From Rhizobium mayense (GTDB taxonomy: Bacteria; Pseudomonadota; Alphaproteobacteria; Rhizobiales; Rhizobiaceae), in NCBI RefSeq assembly GCF_030272705.1, contig NZ_JARFYM010000010.1, positions 62,001 to 126,000 on the forward strand: DNA of 64,000 nucleotides. Direction: 5' to 3'. Below the pieces are notes generated by a model. That model was given only the letters and a program-made list of their open reading frames with translations, had not been told where the DNA came from and did no database searches. Of this stretch, positions 42,515 to 53,099 are shown piece after piece (the stretch's first letter is position 1; each line of letters opens with the position of its first letter). A program made the position numbers and the translations under genes.

Positions 42515-43618
42515 ATGGCACATGATATCGTCTCGGAGATCAGCCCCAAGCCTGGCGACCGCATCGACGATCTCTCGACACCGCGCCCGATCATCGACGA
42601 AGACCGCATGGCGGCGAATATCGCCCGCGTGCAATCCTATATGGACACGCATGGGCTGAACTTCCGGCCGCATATCAAGACCCACAAGATCCCCGCGCTG
42701 GCGAGCGCCCAGGTGGCGGCAGGCGCCAAGGGGATCAATTGCCAGAAGATCACCGAAGCCGAAGTGTTTGCCGATGCCGGCTTCGAGGATATCCTCATCA
42801 CCTTCAATATCATCGGTCCCGAGAAGCTCGTCCGCCTTACTGCCCTGAACGATCGTGTCGCCGGGCTGAAAGTGGTCGCCGACAGCACAGCTACGGTCGA
42901 CGGCTTGTCAACCCATTTAGCAACCCGCAAACCGCTCACCGTGCTGGTGGAGTGCGATACCGGCGGCGGGCGCTGCGGCGTGCAGTCGCCGCAAGAGGCC
43001 GCGGCATTGGCCCAGCATATCGCCGGCAAGCCGGGCCTGATTTTCGGCGGCCTGATGACTTATCCGAAGCCGAACAGCGCTGCCGCCATACAGGCCTTTC
43101 TGGCGGAGACCATGACTCTTCTGAAACGCGACGGCGTCGAATGCCCGATCGTCAGCAGCGGCGGCACGCCGAGCCTTTACGAGGCGCATCTGGTAACGGC
43201 GGCCACTGAGCACCGTGCCGGGACCTATATCTACAATGACCGCTCCATGGTGCGCGCAGGCCATTGCGGCGAAGACGACTGCGCCATGCATATCCTCGCG
43301 ACCGTCGTCTCGCGCCCGACGCCGGACCGCGCCGTCATCGACGCCGGTTCCAAGGCACTGACCTCGGACCTTCTCGGCTTTTCGGACTATGGCGCCGTGG
43401 TCGGTTATCCGGAAGCCGTCATCACGAACCTCTCGGAAGAGCATGGGGTGGTCGATCTTTCGAAATGCAGCGGGCCGCGTCCAGCGATCGGCGACAAGAT
43501 CCGCATCATCCCCAACCACACCTGCGTCGTCTCCAACCTGTTCGACCGCATGGTGTTTCACCGCGACGGCTTTGTGACTCGCGTCGAGGATGTCGCCGCG
43601 CGCGGGCTGGTCTGGTAG
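42515..43618 (+). CDS. D-threonine aldolase / D-serine dehydratase-like PLP enzyme
   Basis: A 367-residue fold-type III PLP enzyme of the DSD1 family. The PLP lysine is in FRPHIKTHKIP (about residue 55), the phosphate/cofactor contacts in VECDTGGGRCG and SSGGTPSLYE, and the C-terminal metal site in IIPNHTCVVSNLFD (His and Cys). It should act on a D-3-hydroxyamino acid or related compound by retro-aldol or elimination; the imine products would suit the RidA protein. ATG at 42515 follows GGGAG at nine bases. Confidence 0.88.
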   Translation: MAHDIVSEISPKPGDRIDDLSTPRPIIDEDRMAANIARVQSYMDTHGLNFRPHIKTHKIPALASAQVAAGAKGINCQKITEAEVFADAGFEDILITFNIIGPEKLVRLTALNDRVAGLKVVADSTATVDGLSTHLATRKPLTVLVECDTGGGRCGVQSPQEAAALAQHIAGKPGLIFGGLMTYPKPNSAAAIQAFLAETMTLLKRDGVECPIVSSGGTPSLYEAHLVTAATEHRAGTYIYNDRSMVRAGHCGEDDCAMHILATVVSRPTPDRAVIDAGSKALTSDLLGFSDYGAVVGYPEAVITNLSEEHGVVDLSKCSGPRPAIGDKIRIIPNHTCVVSNLFDRMVFHRDGFVTRVEDVAARGLVW

Positions 43619-43622
43619 GTGA

Positions 43623-43695
43623 CGACGCCCTTCTGCCCTCGGGGAAGAATGCGCCCGCCCTTCGACAGGCTCAGGAAGCGGATGAGGGGGCGTCG
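43623..43695. repeat. Palindromic intergenic repeat between convergent operons
   Basis: CGACGCCC (43623-43630) is exactly inverted as GGGCGTCG (43688-43695), enclosing CGCCCTTCGACAGGCTCAGG, a sequence word I recognise from dispersed alphaproteobacterial repeats. It may stop transcription from both sides, though no T-tract is present. Confidence 0.5.
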
Positions 43696-43719
43696 CTCTA
43701 GCGCCGCGTCAAATCTGCG

Positions 43720-44877
<1,158 letters not shown>

Positions 44878-44962
44878 AAATCTGTCTCCGCGCGGCGCCG
44901 CCATAAGGCGGGCGGGGCTCAAGAGGCCGCGCGTGTTGCGCGCGGCCCGGCGATTTGCAGGC

Positions 44963-46192
44963 CTATTTATATTGCTCGAGGTCCGCGGCTGCCTTCTTCA
45001 AGGCATCCGCCGGCTGGGCCTTGCCGGTCACAACGGACTGGACCATCTCGATCATGACATTCTGGAAGCCCTTATAGTCCTTGAACAGCGGCTCCGGACC
45101 ACCATAGCTGATGCCGTCGATGAACGGCTTCCAGAAGGGATCCTTCTTCTCGAACTCGTCTACCAACGGAGATGGACGCAGGGGCGTCAGACCGGCGCCG
45201 CCCTGAAGTTCGTATTCGGCCTGCGGACCGGGAGAGGTGATGAACTTCGCGAATTCGATCGCCTTGTCCTCAACGCCAGTGCCTTTGAATACAGCAAGAC
45301 TATCGGTGATGAGCAGCGTGCCCTGGCCCTTGGCCGAAGGACCGAGCGGCAGCGGTGCGACGCCCCAGTTGATCTTCGTATCCTTCAGGCGATAGGCAGC
45401 GCCCGACCCCGCCTGGAGCATGCCGACCTTGCCGTCCAGAAAGATGGCGCGCATTTCGTTCTGCTCGTAAGCCGTGGCGCCTTCGACGGAATAAGGGGTG
45501 ATATCCTTATAGGCCTGAAGGGCGGCCAGCACTTCCGGGCTATCGAGGACAATCTTGTCGCCGTCGATCACCTTGCCGTTGTTCGTGTAAACCCAGTGCA
45601 GGAACTGGTGCATTGTGTTGTCGAACGTCTTGGCCGACAAGCCGTAGCCAGGAATTCCGGTCTTTTCCTTGATCACCTTGGCGTCGGCGATTTCCTCGGC
45701 CCAGGTTGTCGGCGGCTTTTCCGGATCGAGACCCGCCTGCTTGAAGAGGTCCTTGTTCCAATAGAGCGCCTTGGTCGAGAAGGCGATCGGCACACCCCAC
45801 TGTTGTCCGTCGGAGGTTACGGTATCGACGATATTCGGATAGTAGCTCTTCTTTTCCTCGTCCGTCATCGGGATCGGAACGATAAGATCGTTTTCCGCGA
45901 ACTGCTTCAGCGTACGCGAGCCGACATAGGCCATGGCGACCGGGGTACCGGCTGCGGCCAGCGTCGTCGCCTTGTCCTGGCACTGCTCCCAGCCGACGAC
46001 TTCCGGCTTCACTGCCCAGCCCGGATTCTTGTCTTCCCATTGCTTGATATATTTCACATGGATCGGATCGATGCTGTCGCCGCAATAGATCCAGTTGATT
46101 TCCTTGTCGGCGGCTTGGGCATTCACGGCGCCAAGCGCGGTGGAGCCGAGCAAAGCAAGGGCAAGCAGCCCCGTTTTGAAATGAAATTTCAC
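44963..46192 (-). CDS. Carbohydrate ABC transporter periplasmic binding protein
   Basis: A 409-residue family 1 solute-binding protein. The signal peptide [27 protein letters not shown] ends at about residue 27. The mature part has the usual features [58 protein letters not shown] and [12 protein letters not shown]. The ligand cannot be read from sequence; context suggests an oligosaccharide containing amino sugar. Start is GTG after GGGAGCTTAAAC. It lies between the permeases and the ATPase. Confidence 0.92.
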   Translation of the reverse strand: MKFHFKTGLLALALLGSTALGAVNAQAADKEINWIYCGDSIDPIHVKYIKQWEDKNPGWAVKPEVVGWEQCQDKATTLAAAGTPVAMAYVGSRTLKQFAENDLIVPIPMTDEEKKSYYPNIVDTVTSDGQQWGVPIAFSTKALYWNKDLFKQAGLDPEKPPTTWAEEIADAKVIKEKTGIPGYGLSAKTFDNTMHQFLHWVYTNNGKVIDGDKIVLDSPEVLAALQAYKDITPYSVEGATAYEQNEMRAIFLDGKVGMLQAGSGAAYRLKDTKINWGVAPLPLGPSAKGQGTLLITDSLAVFKGTGVEDKAIEFAKFITSPGPQAEYELQGGAGLTPLRPSPLVDEFEKKDPFWKPFIDGISYGGPEPLFKDYKGFQNVMIEMVQSVVTGKAQPADALKKAAADLEQYK

Positions 46193-46226
46193 GTTTAAGC
46201 TCCCGTTCTCTGGTGGTTGATTGATT

Positions 46227-47084
46227 TTATTGCTTCACCGCGCCAGCAGTCAGACCGCTGACGAGATACCGTTGCAGAAAGAAGATCACGACCAGAGCCG
46301 GCGCGATGCCGACGAAGCTTGCCGCCATGAGTTCGTTCCAGACAACCTCTTGCCGGCCGAAATAAGCGAACAGCCCAACCGGCAGCGGCATGTACTCGGA
46401 CTTAGAATTAAAGGTGAGCGCATAGATGAATTGCTGCGCGTAGGCGCCGATGAAAGTGGTGATGGCGACGACGGTGATGCCTGGCATGGCGATGGGCAGG
46501 ATGACGCGGCGCAACGTATAGAAATGGCTGGCGCCATCGACAAAGGCCGCCTCGTCGAGCTCCTTCGGAATGCGCATCATATAGGTGCGCAGCAACCAGA
46601 TGGCCGAGGGAATGAGGAAGGCGACACCCGGCACGATCATCGCAAAATAAGTGTTGAGCACGCCCATGCTGCGCATCAGCCGGAAAAGCGGAATCAGCAG
46701 CACGGCACCGGAAAACATGTTGACCGCCAGGAAGGCGCCGAGCAGCACGCCGCTGCCCCTGAAATCGAAGCGGGCGAAGGCATAGGCCGCCGGCACGACG
46801 AGCACCAGCACAACGGCCGTGACGATGGTGGAAATGAAGAAGGAATTGAATATATAGCGGCCGAAGCCCGGCACGCTGATCCACATGGTGCGGTAGGCTT
46901 CGAAGGAGCCGTTTTCCGGCCAGAAGCGATAAGGCGACGAGAAAAGCAGTGAGAGCGGTTTCAGCGATACCAGGAAGCCCTCGACGAAGGGCGCCAATAC
47001 GAAGGTTAGGAATACCAGGATGCCGGCATAGATGCCGATCAGTTCGTACCATTTGTAGCGGTTGATCATCGCCGGATGGCTCAT
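46227..47084 (-). CDS. Carbohydrate ABC transporter permease, MalG-type
   Basis: A 285-residue inner-membrane subunit with six membrane segments. The EAA loop is KELDEAAFVDGASHFYTLRRVILPIAMPG. It starts with ATGA overlapping the stop of the partner permease (47081-47084), giving coupled synthesis of the heterodimer. It is followed by the binding-protein gene at 34 bp. Confidence 0.93.
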   Translation of the reverse strand: MSHPAMINRYKWYELIGIYAGILVFLTFVLAPFVEGFLVSLKPLSLLFSSPYRFWPENGSFEAYRTMWISVPGFGRYIFNSFFISTIVTAVVLVLVVPAAYAFARFDFRGSGVLLGAFLAVNMFSGAVLLIPLFRLMRSMGVLNTYFAMIVPGVAFLIPSAIWLLRTYMMRIPKELDEAAFVDGASHFYTLRRVILPIAMPGITVVAITTFIGAYAQQFIYALTFNSKSEYMPLPVGLFAYFGRQEVVWNELMAASFVGIAPALVVIFFLQRYLVSGLTAGAVKQ

Positions 47085-47965
47085 GCCCTGTCCCCCGTGG
47101 CAAAACGACTGGTGGTGCGGAAATAGGCAAGGCAGAACAGCGACAGGAAAATGCAGATCAGCACCGCGCGAGCCGCACCCTCGCCATACTTGTACGAGCC
47201 GATCGCCGTGCGATAGGTATCGATGATCATTGTCGTCGTCTCGCCGTCCGGGCCGCCGCGCGTCAGGATCCAGATGATGTCGAAGGAATTGAAGGTGGCG
47301 ATCAGCGACAGCATCGACATCGTGATCAGCGACGGCACAAGGAGCGGCAGCGTGATGCGGCGAAAGCGGTAAGCGCGTCCGGCGCCGTCGGTCCAGGCGG
47401 CCTCGTACAGATCCTGCGGAATCGCCTGCATGGCGGCGAGCATATAGAGCGTCACCAGCGGCACGCCGATCCAGACGTCGGTGATGATCGTCGCCCAGAA
47501 GGCCGTGTTGCCATAGGCCAAGAAAGCGACCGGGCCGCTGACGAGGCCGAGATTCTGCAGGACGCCGGAAATCATCCCGAACTGGCCGTTATACATCCAA
47601 CCCCACATGAAGATGCCGATCGCCATGGGCACGATCCAGGGCGGCATGGTCAGAACCCGAAAGAGCGAGCGACCGGGAACCGCCGAATTCAGCATCATCG
47701 CCCCGAAAGTGCCGATGATCATCTTGATCGACACCGAAAAGAACGTCCAGACAAAGGTCCGGATGATCACCGAGGCGAAAGTGGCGTTGAAAATCTTCCA
47801 ATAATTGTCGAAGCCGACCCAGTTCGTCAGTTTCTTCAGCGAGGCGTCGGTGAAGGACAGGATGACGGTGTCGACCAACGGATAGGCGACGATGACGAGG
47901 ACATAGAGAAGGGCTGGAAGAAGCAGGATCCAGGCGAAGATGACTGTGCTGCGGTGAACACCCAT
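47081..47965 (-). CDS. Carbohydrate ABC transporter permease, MalF-type
   Basis: A 294-residue inner-membrane subunit with six membrane segments. The EAA loop is QDLYEAAWTDGAGRAYRFRRITLPLLVPS and the following membrane segment is FNSFDIIWILTRGGP, characteristic of the MalF/UgpA group. GGGAGG precedes the ATG. It lies 13 bp after the Gfo/Idh gene in the importer operon. Confidence 0.93.
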   Translation of the reverse strand: MGVHRSTVIFAWILLLPALLYVLVIVAYPLVDTVILSFTDASLKKLTNWVGFDNYWKIFNATFASVIIRTFVWTFFSVSIKMIIGTFGAMMLNSAVPGRSLFRVLTMPPWIVPMAIGIFMWGWMYNGQFGMISGVLQNLGLVSGPVAFLAYGNTAFWATIITDVWIGVPLVTLYMLAAMQAIPQDLYEAAWTDGAGRAYRFRRITLPLLVPSLITMSMLSLIATFNSFDIIWILTRGGPDGETTTMIIDTYRTAIGSYKYGEGAARAVLICIFLSLFCLAYFRTTSRFATGDRA

Positions 47966-47978
47966 CTTGCGCCTCCCT

Positions 47979-49139
47979 CTATGCGGCTCGCGATTGCAGG
48001 GCTTCGTCGAACCTGTCCCAGATCGGGCGCAGGTCCACGACCGCCCTCTTCATTCGGGCCTCGTCCATGGACAGCGCCAGGATGCCGGCTTCCAGTGCGT
48101 TAAGCGTCGAGACCGGCAAATCCTGGCCTGATTTGACATGCGCGATGACATCGGCGGCCATCTGTTCGTCGGCGCCGTAATGCTGGGAAAGCGCCGTTCG
48201 TGCCGCGTATTTCTTCTCGATCACCTTATTGCCCGTCAGCATTTCATGAACATTGAGGTAGCCGCGAATAAAGTCGCCCTCAGCCATGCCCCGCGAACCC
48301 ATGATGGCGAAACGACGGAACTGGTCCGGCACGTTCAGATTGGTGTGAAAATTCATGCCGACGCCGTTGGCGTATTCGATGATTGCGACCTGATAATCGA
48401 TGATGTCGCCATCGCTGTCGAAGACCTTGTCCGAGCCCATCCAACCGCTAGGCTTGCGATGGAACAGTTCAAGGTCATTGATTCCTTCCCTCGCAGGATC
48501 GTTTGCCGGAATGAAGCTCTTTCGTCCTCCGAAGCTGGCGACGCGCTCCGGACGCGCTCCGACCACGCCATTGTAGAGATCGAGGTCATGGCAACATTTC
48601 TCCAGCATGAAACTGCCGGAATAATGCTCGTAACGGCGCCAATCCCGCATGAAGAAAGCGCCGTGGTAAGGCTCGATGTGTTCGGCCGCCTCAATCGAAA
48701 CGATGTGCCCCAGCTTTCCAGCAGCCTGCGCGGCCAAGAGGTCGCGGTACATCGGCGAATAGCGCAGCACGAGGCCGACCATCAGCCGCTCGTGACCATA
48801 TTTCGCCATCAGATGCGCAAGCTCGATGCTTTGCTCGATGGTGGAGACGATCGGTTTCTCGCAGAAGATCTTCAGACCGGCCTCGAGCCCGAGACGGATA
48901 TGATCGAGATGCATGTGATTCGGCGAGCCGATCATCAGCAGATCGAGCTTTTCGCCGGCGATCAGGTCCTGGGGAGAAGCATAGGCCTTGCCGGCCGAAA
49001 TGCCCTGTTCGATCAAGCCGGGTAGGCCCGCCGGTGCCGGATCGACATAGCCCGCTATCTCGAAGCTGTCATCGATCGCTTTGAAAACATAGCCCAGGTA
49101 CCCCAGACGGAATCCGAGGCCAATGATCCCCACTCGCAT
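47979..49139 (-). CDS. Gfo/Idh/MocA-family oxidoreductase
   Basis: A 386-residue NAD(P)-dependent sugar oxidoreductase. The Rossmann fold (MRVGIIGLGFRLGYLG), the CEKPIVST motif with catalytic Lys, and a C-terminal domain with EHIEPYHGAFFMRDWRR and CCHDLDLYN (His-Asp typical of the family) are present. It heads the importer operon, so it probably oxidises the imported sugar or a derivative. I place the start at MRVGIIG (49139) because the extension to 49187 begins with a TTG lacking a ribosome site and crosses a candidate operator. Confidence 0.9.
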   Translation of the reverse strand: MRVGIIGLGFRLGYLGYVFKAIDDSFEIAGYVDPAPAGLPGLIEQGISAGKAYASPQDLIAGEKLDLLMIGSPNHMHLDHIRLGLEAGLKIFCEKPIVSTIEQSIELAHLMAKYGHERLMVGLVLRYSPMYRDLLAAQAAGKLGHIVSIEAAEHIEPYHGAFFMRDWRRYEHYSGSFMLEKCCHDLDLYNGVVGARPERVASFGGRKSFIPANDPAREGINDLELFHRKPSGWMGSDKVFDSDGDIIDYQVAIIEYANGVGMNFHTNLNVPDQFRRFAIMGSRGMAEGDFIRGYLNVHEMLTGNKVIEKKYAARTALSQHYGADEQMAADVIAHVKSGQDLPVSTLNALEAGILALSMDEARMKRAVVDLRPIWDRFDEALQSRAA

Positions 49140-49158
49140 ACCCGTATCGTTCCCACTA

Positions 49159-49173
49159 CGTAATTTATTTTCG
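49159..49173. promoter_or_regulatory. Candidate regulator site 1 upstream of the importer operon
   Basis: CGTAATTTATTTTCG, 12 of 15 matches to the site at 49232-49246, located 20 bp upstream of the Gfo/Idh start. Confidence 0.5.
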
Positions 49174-49231
49174 TCAGCTTGAGGCAAATTTTCGCATTCG
49201 TCAACGAGGTTCGGGAAAATACTCGAAAGTA

Positions 49232-49246
49232 TGAAATTTATTTTCA
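49232..49246. promoter_or_regulatory. Candidate regulator site 2 upstream of the importer operon
   Basis: TGAAATTTATTTTCA is a perfect inverted repeat TGAAA-N5-TTTCA, as expected for a dimeric regulator. It lies 73 bp from the first site, seven DNA turns apart, so looping between them is possible. RpiR is the proposed binder. Confidence 0.55.
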
Positions 49247-49338
49247 GACCGATCCGTGAGAATACACAATCGCTTTCCGGGTGGGCCTTATCGGACCCGG
49301 GCTTTACGCCGCTTGATTTTCGCTGGGATCGGCCGCGC

Positions 49339-49671
49339 CTATCTGTTAGGGCCGTTATATAGCCAATACTGATAGTTCGGCTTGCTGGTGCCTATGGAGA
49401 TGACGCCGTTCTGCTCGCAGATATAGCCGACGCGCGGCAAATTGCGGTAGAAGACGCCCCCGTGGAAACCGCGTATCCGCACCGTGGTCGTGCGGCACTC
49501 GAATTTTTCGTCGGCAGCCATTTTCGGTTCGGTCACCCCCGGAAGGTCCTTGTAGGGATAGACCGGGCGGACATAGGGCTTCGGAAGCAGCGGATTGTCT
49601 GCGAAACTCGGCGCGGGCAAGACACTGGCGAGAAGCAAGCCAGCAATGACGATTTTCGCTCTGGTCCACAT
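49339..49671 (-). CDS. Secreted small protein, unknown function
   Basis: A 110-residue protein with a signal peptide (MWTRAKIVIAGLLLASVLPAPSFA) and a mature part holding two cysteines (FECRTTTVRIRGF, GYICEQNGV) and aromatic residues, ending NYQYWLYNGPNR. No family recognised. AGGAATCC lies before the ATG. Between it and the glycosyltransferase (49672-49964) I see only AT-rich promoter-like sequence. Confidence 0.75.
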   Translation of the reverse strand: MWTRAKIVIAGLLLASVLPAPSFADNPLLPKPYVRPVYPYKDLPGVTEPKMAADEKFECRTTTVRIRGFHGGVFYRNLPRVGYICEQNGVISIGTSKPNYQYWLYNGPNR

Positions 49672-49964
49672 GGATTCCTAAGACCCTTCCGGCACGCGGG
49701 CGCACCGAAGGTGCGTCGCATATCTCAGATATAATGACGCTCGTGCGGAGCGCCAACTGATGGCATCGGAAAATCGCGCTCGGAAACGGATGGGTCGCGA
49801 ATGTGCATCCGTTCACAGCAAATTACGTTAACGAAAACGCTTTTACTTGAGCCTACATTACAAGCGTGCAATCTAAGTTTGCGAAAAGTAAGGGGCTTGT
49901 TATATAGTAGCGCCACTGCCGCTATGGTTTATGGTCGTCTGGATTTCAATTTGTGGGAGTAAAA

Positions 49965-50804
49965 GTGATTCTCGAGCGGGCTGATCGAATTGTCCAATGC
50001 GCGGAGGTACCTAGCGCCGACATTCTGGCACCGCATGTCCGCATTTACGTCATCAATCTCGACCGCTCGCCTGAACGCTGGGAAAGATTGCGTGGGCAGG
50101 CGACCCAATATGGGCTCAGCGTCACTCGAATTCCCGCCATCGACGGCAGCACGATTCCGGAAAGCGACCGTGTCGATTTCCAGCAGCGGCAATTCGTCTA
50201 TCATAACGGGCGCAAATTGCTGGCCGGCGAATATGGCTGCTATCGCAGCCATCTGCTTGCCCTGGAGCAATTCGTCGCAAGCGGCGACAAGATGGCGATC
50301 ATCATGGAGGATGATGTCGAACTCAGCCATCGACTGATTCCAAGGGCGCTCGCCGCCATGGACAGTGTCTGTGGCGCGCGTTTGGTAAAGCTAGTCAATC
50401 ATCGTCTGGTCGGCTTCAAGCCGCTATGCGAAACCGCTGAAAAAGACATCGTCGGCCGCTGCATGCACGGACCGCAGGGGTCGGCCGCATGCTACATCGT
50501 CAACCGAAAAGCTGCGAAGAAGCTGCTGGTGTCACTGAAACCAATGCTTCTTCCTTATGATGTCGCGCTCGAACGTGGCTGGTCGACAGGGGTGGAGACC
50601 TTCACCACGCTCGAAAACGTGGCGGATTTCAGTCCATTCCGTGCCGATACGACGATCGGCAAGCGCGTACATTACCGCGCCGCGAAGCGACATTTTCTGC
50701 TGCGAGTCACGGCGCACTGGTTTCGCACTTGCGATCAGCTCCGTCGCTGGGCCTATACCGTGAAGGCCAAGCCCCAATCGTTCGTGGAGAGCGCCGAACG
50801 CTGA
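49965..50804 (+). CDS. Glycosyltransferase family 25 (LPS-type)
   Basis: A 279-residue transferase. GT25 motifs are IYVINLDRSPERWERLRGQ (donor-binding start), GEYGCYRSHLLALEQF and the metal-binding acid cluster IIMEDDVEL. The C-terminal 90 residues are basic and probably membrane-associated. Family members add galactose or other hexoses to lipooligosaccharide. Start is taken as the GTG at 49965, five bases after GGGAG; a GTG at 49953 is an alternative. It is convergent with the NDP-sugar dehydratase gene. Confidence 0.85.
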   Translation: MILERADRIVQCAEVPSADILAPHVRIYVINLDRSPERWERLRGQATQYGLSVTRIPAIDGSTIPESDRVDFQQRQFVYHNGRKLLAGEYGCYRSHLLALEQFVASGDKMAIIMEDDVELSHRLIPRALAAMDSVCGARLVKLVNHRLVGFKPLCETAEKDIVGRCMHGPQGSAACYIVNRKAAKKLLVSLKPMLLPYDVALERGWSTGVETFTTLENVADFSPFRADTTIGKRVHYRAAKRHFLLRVTAHWFRTCDQLRRWAYTVKAKPQSFVESAER

Positions 50805-50901
50805 GGTGATTCGCCTTTAGTGGCAATCGCCTAACGGGTCCGTGTCCTTGTTTTTGCGCAATTCCGGACGGAAAACCGCCGCGCACCTTTCCTGAAATTG
50901 C

Positions 50902-52884
50902 TCACAGCCCCGCGACGCTGCCGAAGTCCGGCGTATCGACGGTGAGATCCGCCTCGCGCTCACGGAAAACGAGGTCCACCACCTCCCCACTGGGCGCGTA
51001 GCCGGATACCAGTTTCTGCAACAGAGTTCTTGCCTGCGGAATGTCGTTTTCATCGAGCGCCGCTTCGAGGGCTGCGAGCTTCTTTGACAGTTCCGCCCAG
51101 GGCAGGAAATCCTCTTTGGCCCGCATGATGCGCGGATGGCTCGTCGCCTGCGGATTGTCGCCGATCAACAGCTCTTCGTAGAGTTTTTCGCCCGGCCTCA
51201 GGCCGGTGATCTCCAGTTCGATGTCTCCCTCCGGCTCATCCTTGTCCCTCACGGTCAGGCCGGATAATTCCACCATGCGACGGGCGAGATCGGCGATACG
51301 CACCGGTTCACCCATGTCGAGCAGGAAGACATCGCCGCCGCCCGACATGGCGCCGGCCTGGATGACGAGCTGCGATGCCTCGGGGATCGTCATGAAATAG
51401 CGGGTGATGTCCGGATGGGTTAGCGTGATCGGCCCGCCGTCGCGGATCTGCTGGCGGAAGAGCGGCACGACGGAGCCCGATGAGCCGAGCACATTACCGA
51501 AACGCACCATGGCGAAATTCGTGCCGCCGGCACCGGGCTTGCGGTCTGCGTCCATAGCCTGCAGAACCATCTCCGCCAATCGCTTGCTGGCGCCCATGAT
51601 ATTGGTGGGACGCACGGCCTTGTCCGTGCTGATCAGCACGAAATCCTCGACGCCGCAATCGCGCGCCACCTCGGCGGTGGTCAGCGTTCCCAGCACATTG
51701 TTGCGAATGCCCTCGACGGGATTGTATTCGACGAGCGGCACATGCTTGTAGGCGGCGGCGTGGTAGACGGTCTTCGGCCGCCATGTCTCCATGATCTGCC
51801 GGAGCCGCCGACGATCACGGATGGATGCCAGGAACGGAATAATGCGAATATCGCCCTCTCCCGCCGTCGCAGCAGATTTTTCCAGCTCACCGTGAATGGC
51901 ATAGAGCCCGAATTCGTTCTGCTCCACCAGCAGCAGGCAGGACGGGCGGTTCTTCAGGATCTGGCGGCAGAGTTCGCTGCCGATCGAACCGCCGGCACCG
52001 GTGACCATCACCACCTTGCCACGGATGTTCTTGTCGATGAGCCCGCGATCCGGCGCAATCACATTGCGGCCGAGCAGGTCTTCGATATCGAGTTCGCGGA
52101 GATCGGAGACAGCGACGCGCCCCTGCGCGAGCGCCGTCAAATCCGGCATGGTGCGCACGGTGACGCGAGCCTTGCGCATGTCCTCAAGGATCTCGTTGCG
52201 GCGCTGCCGCGTCGCGTTCGGCAGGGCAAGCAGCACGCCTCTGATCTCGCTCGAGACGCTCAAGGCAGGCAGATCGGCGGGATCGTAGATCGGCAGGCCG
52301 CCCATGATGCTACCATGCAAATGCCTGTCGTCGTCGAGGTAACCGACCACATTGAGTTCGGCACTATTGGCGAGCGCGCCAGCGAGCTGCCGGCCCGAGG
52401 CGCCGGCGCCATAGATCAGCACCTTGGCGAGCTTGTTGCGGTTCAACAACCGCTGATAGGCATTGCCAAGCCAGTAGCGCGTCCACATGCGCGACAGGCC
52501 GATGGCGATCAACAGCAGAAGCGGCTGCAGGATACCAACCGTACGCGGGACGCCGGGTACGCTGATCGCCGTAAAAATGGTCATGAAAGCGAGCGCATAG
52601 ATCGCCACCGCCTTGACGACGGTCATGAAGGCCGACATGCCGGCGTAGCGGAAAATAGCACGGTAAAGGCCGAGGACGATGAAGATCGGGATGGCGACGA
52701 GGAGCGAAACGATCGCCGGGAGCCACTCCACGCCCTCCAGAATCACCCAGTCATCCAGGCGGAGACAATAGGCGAACCAGACGGTCAGCACGCACAGGCT
52801 GGAATCGACAATCAGCGCCAGCGCGCGTTTGGTCGAACGCGGCAGCGCCAGGAACGGGAGGACGAGCTTATCCGCGGGCACCAT
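50902..52884 (-). CDS. Membrane NDP-sugar epimerase/dehydratase (CapD/WbpM-like)
   Basis: A 660-residue polysaccharide biosynthesis enzyme. Four membrane segments lie in residues about 20-130, a first Rossmann-like domain (LIYGAGASGRQLAG) at about 150-280, and a catalytic SDR domain from about 290 with VTGAGGSIGSEL, the STDKAVRPTNIMGASKR region holding the catalytic Lys, and RFGNVLGSSGSVVPLF. WbpM/PglF enzymes make UDP-4-keto-6-deoxy-N-acetylhexosamine for surface glycans. Likely the sugar-supply step of the neighbouring polysaccharide genes. Confidence 0.92.
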   Translation of the reverse strand: MVPADKLVLPFLALPRSTKRALALIVDSSLCVLTVWFAYCLRLDDWVILEGVEWLPAIVSLLVAIPIFIVLGLYRAIFRYAGMSAFMTVVKAVAIYALAFMTIFTAISVPGVPRTVGILQPLLLLIAIGLSRMWTRYWLGNAYQRLLNRNKLAKVLIYGAGASGRQLAGALANSAELNVVGYLDDDRHLHGSIMGGLPIYDPADLPALSVSSEIRGVLLALPNATRQRRNEILEDMRKARVTVRTMPDLTALAQGRVAVSDLRELDIEDLLGRNVIAPDRGLIDKNIRGKVVMVTGAGGSIGSELCRQILKNRPSCLLLVEQNEFGLYAIHGELEKSAATAGEGDIRIIPFLASIRDRRRLRQIMETWRPKTVYHAAAYKHVPLVEYNPVEGIRNNVLGTLTTAEVARDCGVEDFVLISTDKAVRPTNIMGASKRLAEMVLQAMDADRKPGAGGTNFAMVRFGNVLGSSGSVVPLFRQQIRDGGPITLTHPDITRYFMTIPEASQLVIQAGAMSGGGDVFLLDMGEPVRIADLARRMVELSGLTVRDKDEPEGDIELEITGLRPGEKLYEELLIGDNPQATSHPRIMRAKEDFLPWAELSKKLAALEAALDENDIPQARTLLQKLVSGYAPSGEVVDLVFREREADLTVDTPDFGSVAGL

Positions 52885-53099
52885 CGGTCAGTTTCCCCTG
52901 GCGCCAATCAATGGAACAGCATACCCCTTCTCTCGCATAAATTGTCCCACTACGTATTACACGACACAGCATGATTGTCTTTATGCATTCATTAGGAAAA
53001 TGCAATCATTCTCTGCAGCCACTCGCTTTTAAAACAGCCGACGCGCAATTGCATCCCCGATCTTCAAAGAGCCGCCGACCACAGAAAGGGTGACGGAGA

